Assembly (NCBI RefSeq): GCF_000151665.1
Contig: NW_013171819.1
Location: forward strand, 310,001 to 374,000
Reading direction: 5' to 3'
Length of the DNA: 64,000 bases
Source of the DNA: Blastocystis hominis
Lineage: Eukaryota; Sar; Bigyra; Opalinata; Blastocystidae
Under the pieces are notes generated by a model. The model worked only from the letters and a program-made list of their open reading frames with translations, did no database searches and was not told the DNA's origin. Below, in pieces: positions 1-12,100 of the stretch. The stretch's first letter is position 1, and each line of letters opens with the position of its first letter. Made by a program: the position numbers and the translations under genes.

Positions 1-388
1 TATCTAGAAAAATGTTATATGTCAAATTTTCTGTGTTGCGAGTTTTTATTAATCTCGAGTACTATCATTGTTTTATTTATAATGATTAACTTCCCAAATG
101 TAAAGAGAAGAACTGGTAACAGTTAAGGGAGTGTTTTTGTTTCCATCCCTCAAGTGGAACAATAAACACGAATAGAGCCGTTCTTGTCCTTTTAAAAGTC
201 GTTTTCTTTCTTCAAGGGAGTTGTACTATTCTGTCTCAGAAAAGAATGAGTAGTTTTCGTTTTGCGATAGCATACAGACAACGCGGGATGTATGTGAAAA
301 CTAGATTCGTGCCTCTTTAGACAAGCACACTCCCATCTATCCTTCACCCTCACAAATTCAAACGGCTGTATGACTACAAACAATCCAA
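1..388. other. left-edge stretch, no gene assigned
   Basis: AT-rich sequence downstream of the reverse-strand membrane-protein gene. A TGTTTGT-type 3' element on the reverse strand lies just after that gene's stop, around 376-385. Further left a reverse-strand ATG opens with MGVCLSK, which would suit an N-myristoylation signal, but I could not follow a convincing frame or introns from it. I see no RNA gene or repeat here. Confidence 0.4.
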
Positions 389-1193
389 TTACGGCAGCAA
401 CTTCTCAGCGGCTTCTTTTTCCTGTTTCTTCTTCTCACAACACTTTCTTCCCAACTTGCACAGCCAATACCAAATGAAGGCCACAATCAAAACACCTAAG
501 ATCATATCGAAGTAGGGGTTATAGAAAATGTTGAAGCTCGACCAGCGGAACGTGTCCTTGACCAAAGAGAAATCAATCTACCTAATAAAAGTGAAAGAAA
601 GAAAAGTACATAAGAGAAATCATTGTCCAAGGACGCCATCAGCGTATTGAAGCTACCATCATTAAAATAATCGGTGATCACATTAATGAGATCAGTTCGG
701 TTGTAGGAATCAACCAAATGGTGAATAAGCATGGTCGTAGAGTTGTCGTCTCCAGAAACATCAATGACAGTTACGTCAATAGGGTGGAGAACAAATAAAG
801 ATGACAATCTCGACAAGGCAACAGACATGAAGTAGTTGACCTTCGGAGAGTACTCTTCGCGGGGCATACCATCAGCCTATTCCTAATCAATCCTTCAGAA
901 AATTACCTTAACAGAATACTCCAGATAGTTAAGACCAAAGTTGGGGTGAATAAGCTTCTTTTTAGGAGTACAAATATCTTCCATAGGTATCCAAGTCGGA
1001 TTAATGGAATTCGAGCAAAGGCTGACTTTGTAACCCCATTCTCCCTCACCACAAAAAGCGTAGGCAAGATGGCCAGGCTCAGTTTCTTCAAATCCATCAG
1101 TTGCCACACAATTCTCGGCAGCAACAACTACACCTTACCAAACTCTCACACAACAATACGCGAAAGAAGTGCAATCACAGCAAAGAATTTCAT
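389..1193 (-). CDS. type I membrane protein, secretory pathway, function unknown
   Basis: Four exons encode about 236 residues. Introns are 1128-1159 (32 nt), 877-906 (30 nt) and 578-609 (32 nt). The start at 1193 gives MKFFAVIALLSLVAAE, a clear signal peptide that only appears once the first intron is removed. A lumenal domain of about 170 residues with a few cysteines and N-glycosylation-type sites (NST, NRT) follows. Then comes one membrane segment (ILGVLIVAFIWYWL), a basic stop-transfer (KLGRKCCEKKK) and a short cytosolic tail ending at an encoded TAA. I do not recognise the family. The topology fits an ER or Golgi resident protein or receptor, but no retrieval motif is obvious. A TGTTTGT element follows the stop. 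Confidence 0.75.
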
Positions 1194-1658
1194 ACTTGTA
1201 GGAATTAATACTGATGGAAAAGGTATATGGGAGTTTCTTTCGAAAGAACAAAATTAAGATTTTTGAGAATACAAATAATTCTATGGATAAGACATAAGAA
1301 AACAATAAAAATGATCGTTAACATACAAGCACCACAGTACATTTTCGCAATGATGTAGCTTATGTTTTACAGTCAAAAAAGCAGATATAGGAGATGATAA
1401 TAAGCCAAATAAAGACGAAGGAAAACAATCTGTACACTCAGTTTCTACAAACTCTATGAGTGTGTTGCTGACTGCTTTTGATTTCCTATTTCTTGATCAC
1501 CCCTAGCTTTGTGAAGAAATGACAAATACGTACATGTTCGCACATATATTCCGGAATAAAAAGGTAAATTTCCCTCACTATTGGGACCGTAGATTGTCAA
1601 TCACCGAACTTTAAGATTGACTTCTTTCAGCATATTTTTTAAGGTAGAAGAACGAATA
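1194..1658. other. intergenic, divergent 5' regions
   Basis: About 465 bp between the starts of two divergent genes, the membrane protein leftward and the proteasome subunit rightward. It is AT-rich with no frame I can support. It presumably holds both promoters, but I see no recognisable element. Confidence 0.4.
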
Positions 1659-2421
1659 ATGAATCATTTCGAGGGAAATGAGAATGAAGTTTCTACAGGA
1701 GTTTGACTTTTCTTAAAAGGTTCATACTTAGACTACAATCATTGCTATTGCTCTGGGAGACTGTGTAATCATGGGCGCAGACTCTCGCAGTTCAGCAGGT
1801 GTGATATAGAGATATTAATGAATGTGTTAGGCTCTTATGTTGCAAATCGCATAACGAACAAAATCGAGCAAATTGACGACCGGATCTTCATGTGCCGTTC
1901 AGGCTCCGCTGCAGATACGCAGAAGATTGGCAATATTATTCGACAGAACCTTGATTTCTTCAAGTATATCTGTTTTTATCTTTTGATAGCTAGAACCACA
2001 TATGGAATGAACCCTATTGTGCGAAACGCGGCAACGTTGGGTCATAAAATCATTTACAAATACAAGGATCAGCTTCAGGCTGGAATCATTATTGCAGGAA
2101 TTGATGATGTGGATGGAGCGTCGATTTATGAAATCACATTGGGAGGCAGTATGTTACGAGTAAATGTCGCTCTTGGAGGATCTGGCTCGACCTATATCTA
2201 CGGATTTGTGGATAGTAACTATAATCCAAACATGTCGGTCGAAGAAGGAGTGGAGTTTGTACGACGAGGTGGGTGGTTGGCTTTGTTGTATTGACTGTAG
2301 CTGTCCAGCTGGCCATATCGCGAGACGGCCATTCGGGAGGTGTCGTGAGAACGGTTGTAATACGAAGAGACGGAGCAGAACGGAGTGTGATAACGGAGAG
2401 AGAGTTCGTTTTTGGCAATTA
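1659..2421 (+). CDS. 20S proteasome subunit beta-1 (PSMB6-like)
   Basis: Five exons (introns 1701-1731, 1799-1830, 1964-1993, 2269-2300) encode about 212 residues of a catalytic beta subunit of the 20S core. A short propeptide ending STG precedes the mature N-terminus TTIIAIALGD, so the catalytic Thr1 is present. Family hallmarks follow: GADSR, YVANRITNKI, CRSGSAADTQ, AGIIIAG, GGSGSTYIYG and SRDGHSGGVVR. The match is best to the caspase-like beta-1 subunit. No stop codon is encoded at the natural end. The frame reaches ...VFGN-TA, then 4 nt, then TGTTTGTT at 2426-2433, so polyadenylation after 2421 would complete TAA. Without that event the frame would read on to a downstream TAA. Confidence 0.93.
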
Positions 2422-2433
2422 TTGGTGTTTGTT
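2422..2433 (+). terminator. poly(A) element creating the PSMB6 stop
   Basis: The order is TA (2420-2421), a 4-nt spacer (2422-2425) and TGTTTGTT (2426-2433). Cleavage after 2421 plus the tail would give TAA. Confidence 0.8.
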
Positions 2434-2669
2434 TAATAAGTTTTAAGAGATTTGAATGGAGAGTAACGTGCACAAACGAAAGGAAGCGTTGTTTTTAAAG
2501 GCTCTTTCTTAAAGGCAGAGTTGAGAAGCATTGGCTCCAACCATCTTTTCTGTATCAGAATCATATTTTCAGTACTGCATATAGCCTAAAGGCAAATTGT
2601 TTGTTCTCGGCTTTATCGAATAGTCCATTTCGGCAATCAGGGATGAATATGTTCAATCAGAATTGAAAA

Positions 2670-4249
2670 ATGAGTCGAGCAATGTCTGCTCCTCTTATGT
2701 ATAGAGAAACCGCATATTCCTATACTGAAAATGTCAATTTGTGGTTTGGAACGTGGAATGTGAATGGGGAATGCAACGAAAAGGAGATAGAGCTGTTTTT
2801 GAAGACATCCTTTTCGCTTCCTCCGGACATCTTCGTTCTAGGTCTTGAAGAAATGGTTCCTTTAAATATCTCTACCGTGCTACTGAATGTAGAGGTCGAA
2901 AAGAGGAAGAATACTTGGATCAACCTTGTGCAGTCCATTCTCAATGCGCGTTATCAGACCGTTTCCTCAATTCTTGGTTGTTATGAGTAGTCCTACATGT
3001 GCATTGCCTCTGAAACACTTGTGGGCATCTCCATTTTTGTGTTTGTTTCCTCATTGAGTCCCCATCACTTCTCCCATGTCCAAAGTATGTCTCGTTGTTC
3101 CGTTTTCAATAGCAACAACGGTTCCCACAGGCTTTTGGGGATTTCTTGGGAACAAGGGAGGTGTAGCGATCCACCTTCATATCGATGAAACTCCCGTTTT
3201 GTTTGTTTGCTCCCATTTAGCAGCACATAAGCAGTATGAACATACCAGAAACCTCGAGTTCCACAAGTAGCCATTATTCAACAACAGTCTATCCGTAGGA
3301 TTACTCAGGAAATCGATCTTCCTCCATCGGACATTACAATTTGGGTACTTACTCTTTTTCGAGATAAAATAAAAGATGGGAGATCTCAACTATCGTTTGG
3401 ACTGCAATTTGCCGTTGCAAGAGCTCCTCAAACAACTTGATGATCATCCCGAGCTAATTCAGCAGTATGATCAGCTTTCTCGATCGATCTCGAGTCACAA
3501 AGCATTTCAAGGGTATTCTGAGGAAAAATTAGAATTCCCTCCAACCTACAAGTATGTAAAAGGAGGGAATGCATACAATCTTTCCAAGGAGCCTGCGTGG
3601 TGTGACCGAATTCTTATTCGAGGTAATTGCACTGTAAAGAATTACTCGAGCGTTCTCGAAACGACATGCAGTGATCACAAGCCCGTGGTTGCCGATATCT
3701 GCATTCCTTGCAAGAAGTATAAATCTGTGGAGATGAATCGCATTGCAAATCAGATCCGAAGCAGGCTGATTGTTGATGATCTCGACTCTGTCGAACTAGA
3801 CATTCCAGAGTGCGTCTCTTTTAATGCAGTTCGCATAAACGAAGTCCAAAAGCGCGAACTTGTCCTTACGAACCGCGGAAGCGGCAATGCGTATTTTCAA
3901 TTTGTTTCTCGTTGCAATACTGTGTGCAAGAAGTGGTATCGAATTGAGCCGCTTTGCGGTGTGATAAGGCCGCACTCTTCTTGTGTTGTATCAGTGCAGA
4001 TTCTTCTAGATCCTCGCAGTTATAGAGTAGAAGCAGATTGAATGTGACATGTAGTGGATTCAGCAAGGATGGGACTCGATAGAAGATGTGATTCTTTTGC
4101 GTGTGGAAAATGACCGGAATTATGAAATCGAAGTGAGATCATCGTTGGCTGAGGATTCACTTACACGCTGTTCTTTTTCAAATTATTCGGCAGTAGTCTG
4201 CGGATGCCTGCTTGTAGCTTTGCTATTTGATATTCTTCAGCATTATTAG
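2670..4249 (+). CDS. OCRL-type inositol polyphosphate 5-phosphatase with ASH domain
   Basis: Six exons (introns 2961-2990, 3085-3112, 3267-3298, 3345-3375, 4027-4054) give 476 residues. It should remove the 5-phosphate of PI(4,5)P2 and related lipids on endosomal or Golgi membranes. The catalytic fold is complete: TWNVNG, LGLEEMV, LVGISIF, GFLGNKGGVAI, CSHLAAH, MGDLNYRL, PAWCDRIL and SDHKPV. After residue 300 comes an immunoglobulin-like ASH domain (ELVLTNRGSGNAYFQFV) as in OCRL and INPP5B. The animal OCRL RhoGAP domain is missing and replaced by a short hydrophobic tail (VVCGCLLVALLF) that could anchor the protein. An encoded TAG at 4247-4249 is followed within 3 nt by TGTTTGTT. Confidence 0.9.
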
Positions 4250-4329
4250 TCTGTTTGTTTTCATATGTACAGTGATCCTTGATTATCAATCTCCAGACAA
4301 TAGACCTTAGAATTGGTTTCGCTGTAAGA

Positions 4330-4875
4330 ATGCCTAAAGCTACGGGTACTGGATAGTTGTAAAATATAATTTTTTAGGAAAAGGTGGTAAAACTCGTAAG
4401 AGGGGAAAGAATGATAATGAGGATTACAAGAGAGAGCTCGAGTTTAAGGAAGATGGTCAGGGTAAGAATTTTGTGTGTCTGCTGATAATTAATTTAGAAT
4501 ATGGACGAGTGAACAAGATGCTTGGAAATGGTCGCGTGGAATGTTACTGCTTCGATGGAAAAACTAGACTTTGCAATATCCGTGGAAAAATGCGAAAGAA
4601 GGTAGGGAATACAACCTGGACATTATTCGAAGGTGTGGATCGGCGTTGGAGATATCGTATTGATTGGACTCCGTGATTTCCAAGACGACAAAGCAGATAT
4701 TATCATGAAGTACACTCCTGATGAAGCCCGACAGCTCAAGGCATACGGAGAAATTCCTGAAAATGGTATGGACAGTTGGGTTAATTTGATATTTAGAAAC
4801 TATTGATAATAATGAAACAAATGACGGAGGTGAAGAAGAGGCCTGTGTATTCCAATTTGAAATCGATTCGATCTA
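4330..4875 (+). CDS. translation initiation factor eIF1A
   Basis: Five exons with introns 4346-4377, 4462-4497, 4602-4632 and 4766-4796. The protein is an OB-fold factor that binds the 40S A site and promotes scanning. It starts [17 protein letters not shown], the usual basic tail. The OB core includes [58 protein letters not shown] and KAYGEIPE. An acidic C-terminus ends FQFEIDSI. No stop is encoded there: TA at 4874-4875 is followed by 4 nt and TGTTTGTT at 4880-4887. The predicted end agrees with the conserved short acidic C-terminus of eIF1A, which is good independent support for a stop made by polyadenylation. Reading through would add FCLLKMM before a TGA. Confidence 0.93.
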
Positions 4876-4887
4876 TTTTTGTTTGTT
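4876..4887 (+). terminator. poly(A) element creating the eIF1A stop
   Basis: TA (4874-4875), spacer 4876-4879 and TGTTTGTT at 4880-4887. The spacing is identical to that in the other readthrough genes. Confidence 0.85.
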
Positions 4888-6186
4888 GAAAATGATGTGA
4901 AGAAGGAGATTGTAGGTTGTGTAGAATTGGGAGTAAGGAGTGAATGATTTCGGGGTGTGTAGAGTTGTTTTTATCTATAAGAATGGAATGAGAAAGAGTC
5001 GAGGGGAGACAGGGATATTATGGTGAATTGGTATTGTATAAAAATGATTGTGAAGGGTACTGAATTGATATGACGTTGTAAGGTGAATTAGGGAAGGTTT
5101 TGAAAGGAGTCCGTATAAAGAGATTTGACACAGAAAGAATAGGGACCTATGGGAAGTAGTATGCACGCTATACAAAGAAAGTGTTGGGATGATGTAGTTT
5201 TTGCCTAATATTGATTAATGGCTAATTTTTCTTGCTATACTTAACAGCAATAAGTACAGTAGAGACACTTTACTTTCACACTTGAAATAATAATAATGCA
5301 AGATTTTAAGGAAAGTCGAACGACCGCACAAAATAACTATTTTACACATTTTATTTACATGTACTCATATATAATTTAGGAAGTGTAATTCATCTAACAG
5401 CTTTTGAGGGTAATAGCATTGATAAACAATTGCACCAAAATAGATTTCGTACAAAGAGGTTAGTTGTTGTACCAATAGTAGGATTGATATAAAAAGCAAG
5501 ACATCATTTGCAAAAAGTGAAGAATTGCTGTGTCATATCTAGAAAACTACAAAGATACCACAAAATAACTCGTAGAAACTATTTAATCAGTATTTCTTAA
5601 ATAATCATGTTATTTATTAAAGAATCTATGTAGGAGAATAGAATACAAATATATAAAATGTATAAACACTTCATACTATTCTTGACACATGACTTAATAG
5701 ATGGAGTCATGTGGAGATTAATTCTCATTTGAGTACTAATAAGCAATATATTGGTTGAAATCTATATTCTGTGTAATGGTTATTTCATCTGATAAGGTTT
5801 TCAGGTACCTACAAAAACGTGTTAAAAGAATCAATAATTAATGAGGCCAGATAATAGTTACAATGCACATTTTCGAAATAATACAAAAAAGGCATTAACT
5901 TTTGAAATAATGTATAATACTCAAACTAGCGAAAATCTCTTGTATGATAAAGTGAATATTGTATATCTAATACAATATCATCATTTCATTCGAATAGCTA
6001 GTTCGTATCTTTTTTTACAGAGAAACTACAGATTATAAGAATATTACATTAATAGTCATTCCTAGCGGTAAAACAATAATAGATATGAAATAAATCATAA
6101 ATCCTCTGAAATTGTACACGTCACGTGCTTGTATCCATTTCAAATCGATTGACTTCTCCCGATATTATACATTATTTTTTATTTCA
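4888..6186. other. AT-rich stretch with no supported gene
   Basis: About 1.3 kb of strongly AT-rich sequence between eIF1A and the LRR gene. Frames longer than about 60 codons lack homology and splice context. A forward frame from 6112 runs in phase into the LRR gene, so its first exon may start up to 75 nt earlier than I annotate. I see no tandem repeat, RNA gene or mobile element. Confidence 0.4.
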
Positions 6187-9100
6187 ATGCAAGCGATGAT
6201 GGATCTTGTTAATTCTTCTCTTGGGAACTTCTTCATTGATAGTTCTATTATTCAAGATGTACAGGGGCAGGTGAACGTTGAGTGGAAACCAAATGGCTGG
6301 CTTTCATATATACAGAGTAATAGAGAATGTGTAGTATTGCAGTTCAATAATGGAGTGTTTATGAATCAAGGATTTGTCCTCAATGAGCAGAAAGTGTTGA
6401 AAGTGTTTGGAAATCACCAAATTGGTGACATTCCATATAATGAAAAATGTTTGGTAGAAGGAATCGTGGATTTGGATCATGGAAGTCGATTTGAAGGCTT
6501 GATATTAGCAGAAGGCAAGTTTGGAATTCCATTTGGATATGGTGAAATGTATGATGATGATGGATTCTTGGTGTACAAGGGTATAATGATCAATTGGAAG
6601 CGATTTGGATATGGAACGAGTTATCATGATAATGGAGCGATTGAATATGAAGGATATTGGTGTGATGATAATCGATTTGGAAGAGGAAAAGTGTATGATC
6701 GATCAGGCAAGTTTGTAAAAGAATGTTTCTGGTATAATGGAATTGAAAGTGATATTGAAGAAACCTATGAAGGTGATGGTAGTCAGACAACAAATATTGG
6801 AATCAAGCATTTGAAACTGACTAACAATTGTGTATTGGTTGATTGGGATGTTTCATGGTTCTTGAATTTGGAATCAATCGAAATCGGTAATGATTGTTTT
6901 GGATTAGTGAGAATATTCCAAATCGATGGATTGAATCGATTGAAATCTATCAAAATCGGCAAGAAATCATTTACTCATAAAAAGAATGATATTGGTATAT
7001 ACAAATCGAAATCATTTCACATATTGAATTGTGAATCATTGGAATCCATTCAAATTGGTGAATATAGTTTCACTTATTATGGAGGCAAATTTGAATTGAA
7101 GAATCTACCAAAATTACAATCTATTCAAATTGGTTCAATTGGAAATGATTCATACAATTTTGTTTTTAGTTCATTTGTAATTGAAGGTATTGAATTGATA
7201 TTGCATATTTGTAATGCATAGATCTTCCAAATCTACAATCCATTACATTAGGTAAACTTGTATTCCATAGATCATTGTCTACAGTAATTGAAAGTATTGA
7301 ATAAATTGGAATATAATGATTGATGTAGATCTTCCATCATTACAATCCATTACACTTGGTCAACATTCACTTTGTGGAAATAATGATGATTCTTCATGTT
7401 CATTGATAATGCGAAGTATGAATGAAATGATTCAAAATGATTCAATGTAGATCTTCCAAATTTAACATCCATCAAATCTGTTGGAGGAAGTTTCTATAAT
7501 ACTCGTTCATTGACATTAGAAAGTATTTATCAATATTGAATATTGATTATATGTAGATATTCCAAATCTTCGAGATGTCAAACTGAATGATTCATTTAAA
7601 AATGTGATACATCCAGTTATACAAAGTATTTTTGTAACTATATTATGAATTTAGATGTTTCTCAATTACTATTTCCAAAGGTCTATTATTATGAATACGT
7701 TCAATCAATTGATTCAACAATCACGTCGATAATACTTCCGAATTGGACTTGTAATGATATTAATTATACAATATTTGATTTCTCTCGATTTATTCAAGTT
7801 GAATCAATTGAAATCGGTGATAATAGTTTTAGTTCGGTTCAAACATTCAAAATCGATGGATTGAATCGATTGAAAAGTCTGAAAATCGGCAAGAAATCAT
7901 TTACTTGCAGTAAAGTAGCCAAAATGGATAAGACATTGAATAAATCCGTAATTACAGATTGCATTATTTCGAAATCATTTCACATATTGAATTGTGAATC
8001 ATTAGAATCCATTCAAATTGATGAATATAGTTTCAGTGATTTTGGAGGCGAATTTGAATTGAAGAATCTACCTCAATTACAATCTATTCAAATCGGGACA
8101 ATTGGAAATGAATCTTATAATTTCTATTCACTATTATATCATATAAAAGGTATTGATACAAAATTGTATATTTGTAATGTATAGATCTTCCAAATCTACA
8201 ATCCATTACATTAGGTGATAAAACGTTTAATAATACTAAAATATTGAATTTATCATCATTAGACAATTTGGAATCAATTGAAATTGGTAATGATTGTTTT
8301 AGTTCGGTTCAAACATTCCAAATCGATGGATTGAATCGATTGAAATCTATCAAAATCGGCAAGAATTCATTTACACAAAACAATCAATCAGAGAGAATAT
8401 ACTACTATTCTTCTTCAATTTCAGTAAATAGTGATGTTAATAAATCATTCCACATATTGAATTGTGAATCATTAAAATCCATTCAAATTGGTGAATATAG
8501 TTTCAGTGATTTTGGAGGCGAATTTGAATTGAAGAATCTACCAAAATTACAATCTATTCAAATCGGGACAATTGGAAGTGATTCATGCAATTTTCCTAAT
8601 AGTTCATTTGTGATTGAAGGTATTGATATGATAATGTAAAATTTTAATATATAGATCTTCCAAATCTACAATCCATTACATTAGGTGATAAAACGTTTAA
8701 TAATACTAAAATATTGAATTTATCATCATTAGACAATTTGGAATCAATTGAAATTGGTGATGATAGTTTTAGTTCGGTTCAAACATTCAAAATTGATGGA
8801 TTGAATCGATTGAAATCTATCAAAATCGGTGCTAAATCATTTACTCAAAACAGTCAATCAAAGAGAATTTTTTACTATTCTTCTTTAATTTCAGTAAATA
8901 GTGATATCAACAAATCATTCCACATATTGAATTGTGAATCATTAGAATCAATTCAAATTGGTGAATATAGTTTCAGTGATTTTGGAGGCGAATTTGAATT
9001 GAAGAATCTACCACAATTACAATCTATTCAAATTGGTGAATTTAAAACCACATCATGCAATTTCTCTAATAGTTCATTTGTAAATGAAGGTAGTGACATA

Positions 9101-12100
9101 GTATTGAATAATATAATGACTAGATTTAGACAATTCACGAATTATAACATACTTTCATAGAGTATTTAATCATACTAAAATTGCATCAGTGCCGAATTCA
9201 CGTTTAATAGAATCAGTAAAAATTGGAAATTACTGTTTTGAATCAGTTCAAACATTCCAAATCGATGGATTGAATCGATTGAAATCTATCAAAATCGGAA
9301 GCAATTCATTTACTCATAATAAGAATGATTATGGAAATGACAAATCGAAATCATTCCACATATTGAATTGTGAATCATTAAAATCTATTCAAATTGGTGA
9401 ATATAGTTTCAGTGATTTTGGAGGCGAATTTGAATTGAAGAATCTACCAAAATTACAATCTATTCAAATCGGGACAATTGGAAGTAGATCATACAATTTT
9501 CCTAATAGTTCATTTGTAATTGAAGGTATTGAATTGATATTGCATATTTGTAATGTATAGATCTTCCAAATCTACAATCCATTACATTAGGTGATAAAAC
9601 GTTTAATAATACTAAAATATTGAATTTATCATCATTAGACAATTTGGAATCAATTGAAATCGGTGATGAATGTTTTGAATCAGTTCAAACATTCAAAATT
9701 GATGGATTGAATCGATTGAAATCTATCAAAATCGGAAGCAATTCATTTACTCATAATAAGAATGATTATGGTAATGACAAATCGAAATCATTTCACATAT
9801 TGAATTGTGAATCATTAGAATCCATTCAAATTGGTGAATATAGTTTCAGTGATTTTGGAGGCGACTTTAAATTGAAGAATCTACCAAAATTACAATCCAT
9901 TACATTAGGCTATGATACATTCCGCTATTCCCTATCCACATCATTTGAAAGTATTAAACATGATCGAATAAAATGATTAAATGTAGATCTTCCAAATTTA
10001 ACATCCATCAAATCTGTTGGAGGAAGTTTCTATAATACTCGTTCATTGACATTAGAAAGTATTTATCAATATTGAATATTGATTATATTTAGATATTCCA
10101 AATCTTCGAGATGTCAAACTGAATGATTCATTTAAAAATGTGATACATCCAGTTATACAAAGTATTTTTGTAACTATATTATGAATTTAGATGTTTCTCA
10201 ATTACTATTTCCAAAGGTCTATTATTATGAATACGTTCAATCAATTGATTCAACAATCACTTCGATAATACTTCCGAATTGGACTTGTAATGATATTAAT
10301 TATACAATATTTGATTTCTCTCGATTTATTCAAGTTGAATCAATTGAAATCGGTGATGATAGTTTTAGTTCGGTTCAAACATTCAAAATCGATGGATTGA
10401 ATCGATTGAAAAGTCTGAAAATCGGCAAGAAATCATTTACTTGCAGTAAAGTAGCCAAAATGGATAAGACATTGAATAAATCCGTAATTACAGATTGCAT
10501 TATTTCAAAATCATTTCACATATTGAATTGTGAATCATTAAAATCTATTCAAATTGGTGAATATAGTTTCAGTGATTTTGGAGGCGAATTTGAATTGAAG
10601 AATCTACCAAAATTACAATCTATTCAAATCGGGACAATTGGAAGTGATTCATACAATTTTCCTAATAGTTCATTTGTGATTGAAGGTATTGATATGATAT
10701 TGTATATTTGTAATGTATAGATCTTCCAAATCTACAATCCATTACATTAGGTGATAAAACGTTTAATAATACTAAAATATTGAATTTATCATCATTAGAC
10801 AATTTGGAATCAATTGAAATTGGTAATGATTGTTTTAGTTCGGTTCAAACATTCCAAATCGATGGATTGAATCGATTGAAATCTATCAAAATCGGCAAGA
10901 ATTCATTTACACAAAACAATCAATCAGAGAGAATATACTACTATTCTTCTTCAATTTCAGTAAATAGTGATGTTAATAAATCATTCCACATATTGAATTG
11001 TGAATCATTAAAATCCATTCAAATTGGTGAATGTAGTTTCAGTGATTTTGGAGGCGAATTTGAATTGAAGAATCTACCAAAATTACAATCTATTCAAATC
11101 GGGACAATTGGAAGTGATTCATGCAATTTCTCTAATAGTTCATTTGTGATTGAAGGTATTGATATGATAATGTAAAATTTTAATATATAGATCTTCCAAA
11201 TCTACAATCCATTACATTAGGTGATAAAACGTTTAATAATACTAAAATATTGAATTTATCATCATTAGACAATTTGGAATCAATTGAAATTGGTAATGAT
11301 TGTTTTAGTTCGGTTCAAACATTCCAAATCGATGGATTGAATCGATTGAAATCTATCAAAATCGGCAAGAATTCATTTACACAAAACAATCAATCAGAGA
11401 GAATATACTACTATTCTTCTTCAATTTCAGTAAATAGTGATGTTAATAAATCATTCCACATATTGAATTGTGAATCATTAAAATCCATTCAAATCGGAAA
11501 GTTTAGTTTCAGTGATTTTGGAGGCGAATTTGAATTGAAGAATCTACCAAAATTACAATTCATTCAAATCGGGACAATTGGAAGTAGATCATATAATTTC
11601 TCTAATAGTTCATTTGTGATTGAAGGTATTGATATAGTACTGTATATTTGTAATGTATAGATCTTCCAAATCTACAATCCATTACATTAGGTGATAAAAC
11701 GTTTAATAATACTAAAATATTGAATTTATCATCATTAGACAATTTGGAATCAATCGAAATCGGTAGTGAATGTTTTGAATCAGTTCAAACATTCCAAATC
11801 GATGGATTGAATCGATTGAAATCTATCAACATCGGTGCTAATTCATTTTCAGGATTAAAGAAAAGAGAGGGAGATCGTTTATACTACACTTCAATACTAG
11901 TAAATAGTGATATCAGCAAATCATTCCACATATTGAATTGTGAATCATTAGAATCCATTCAAATTGGTGAATATAGTTTCAGTGATTTTGGAGGCGAATT
12001 TGAATTGAAGAATCTACCACAATTACAATCTATTCAAATTGGTTCAATTGCAACGAAATCATTTAACTTTTGTTCTAGTTCATTTGAGATTCGAGGTATT

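Noticed and set aside
3240-3300. Apparent -1 frameshift in the OCRL-like gene (AAG TAG at 3264-3269)
   Set aside because: A 32-nt GT-AG intron at 3267-3298 restores the frame (EFHK|ITQEIDLPPS) and the whole CDS sums to a multiple of three.
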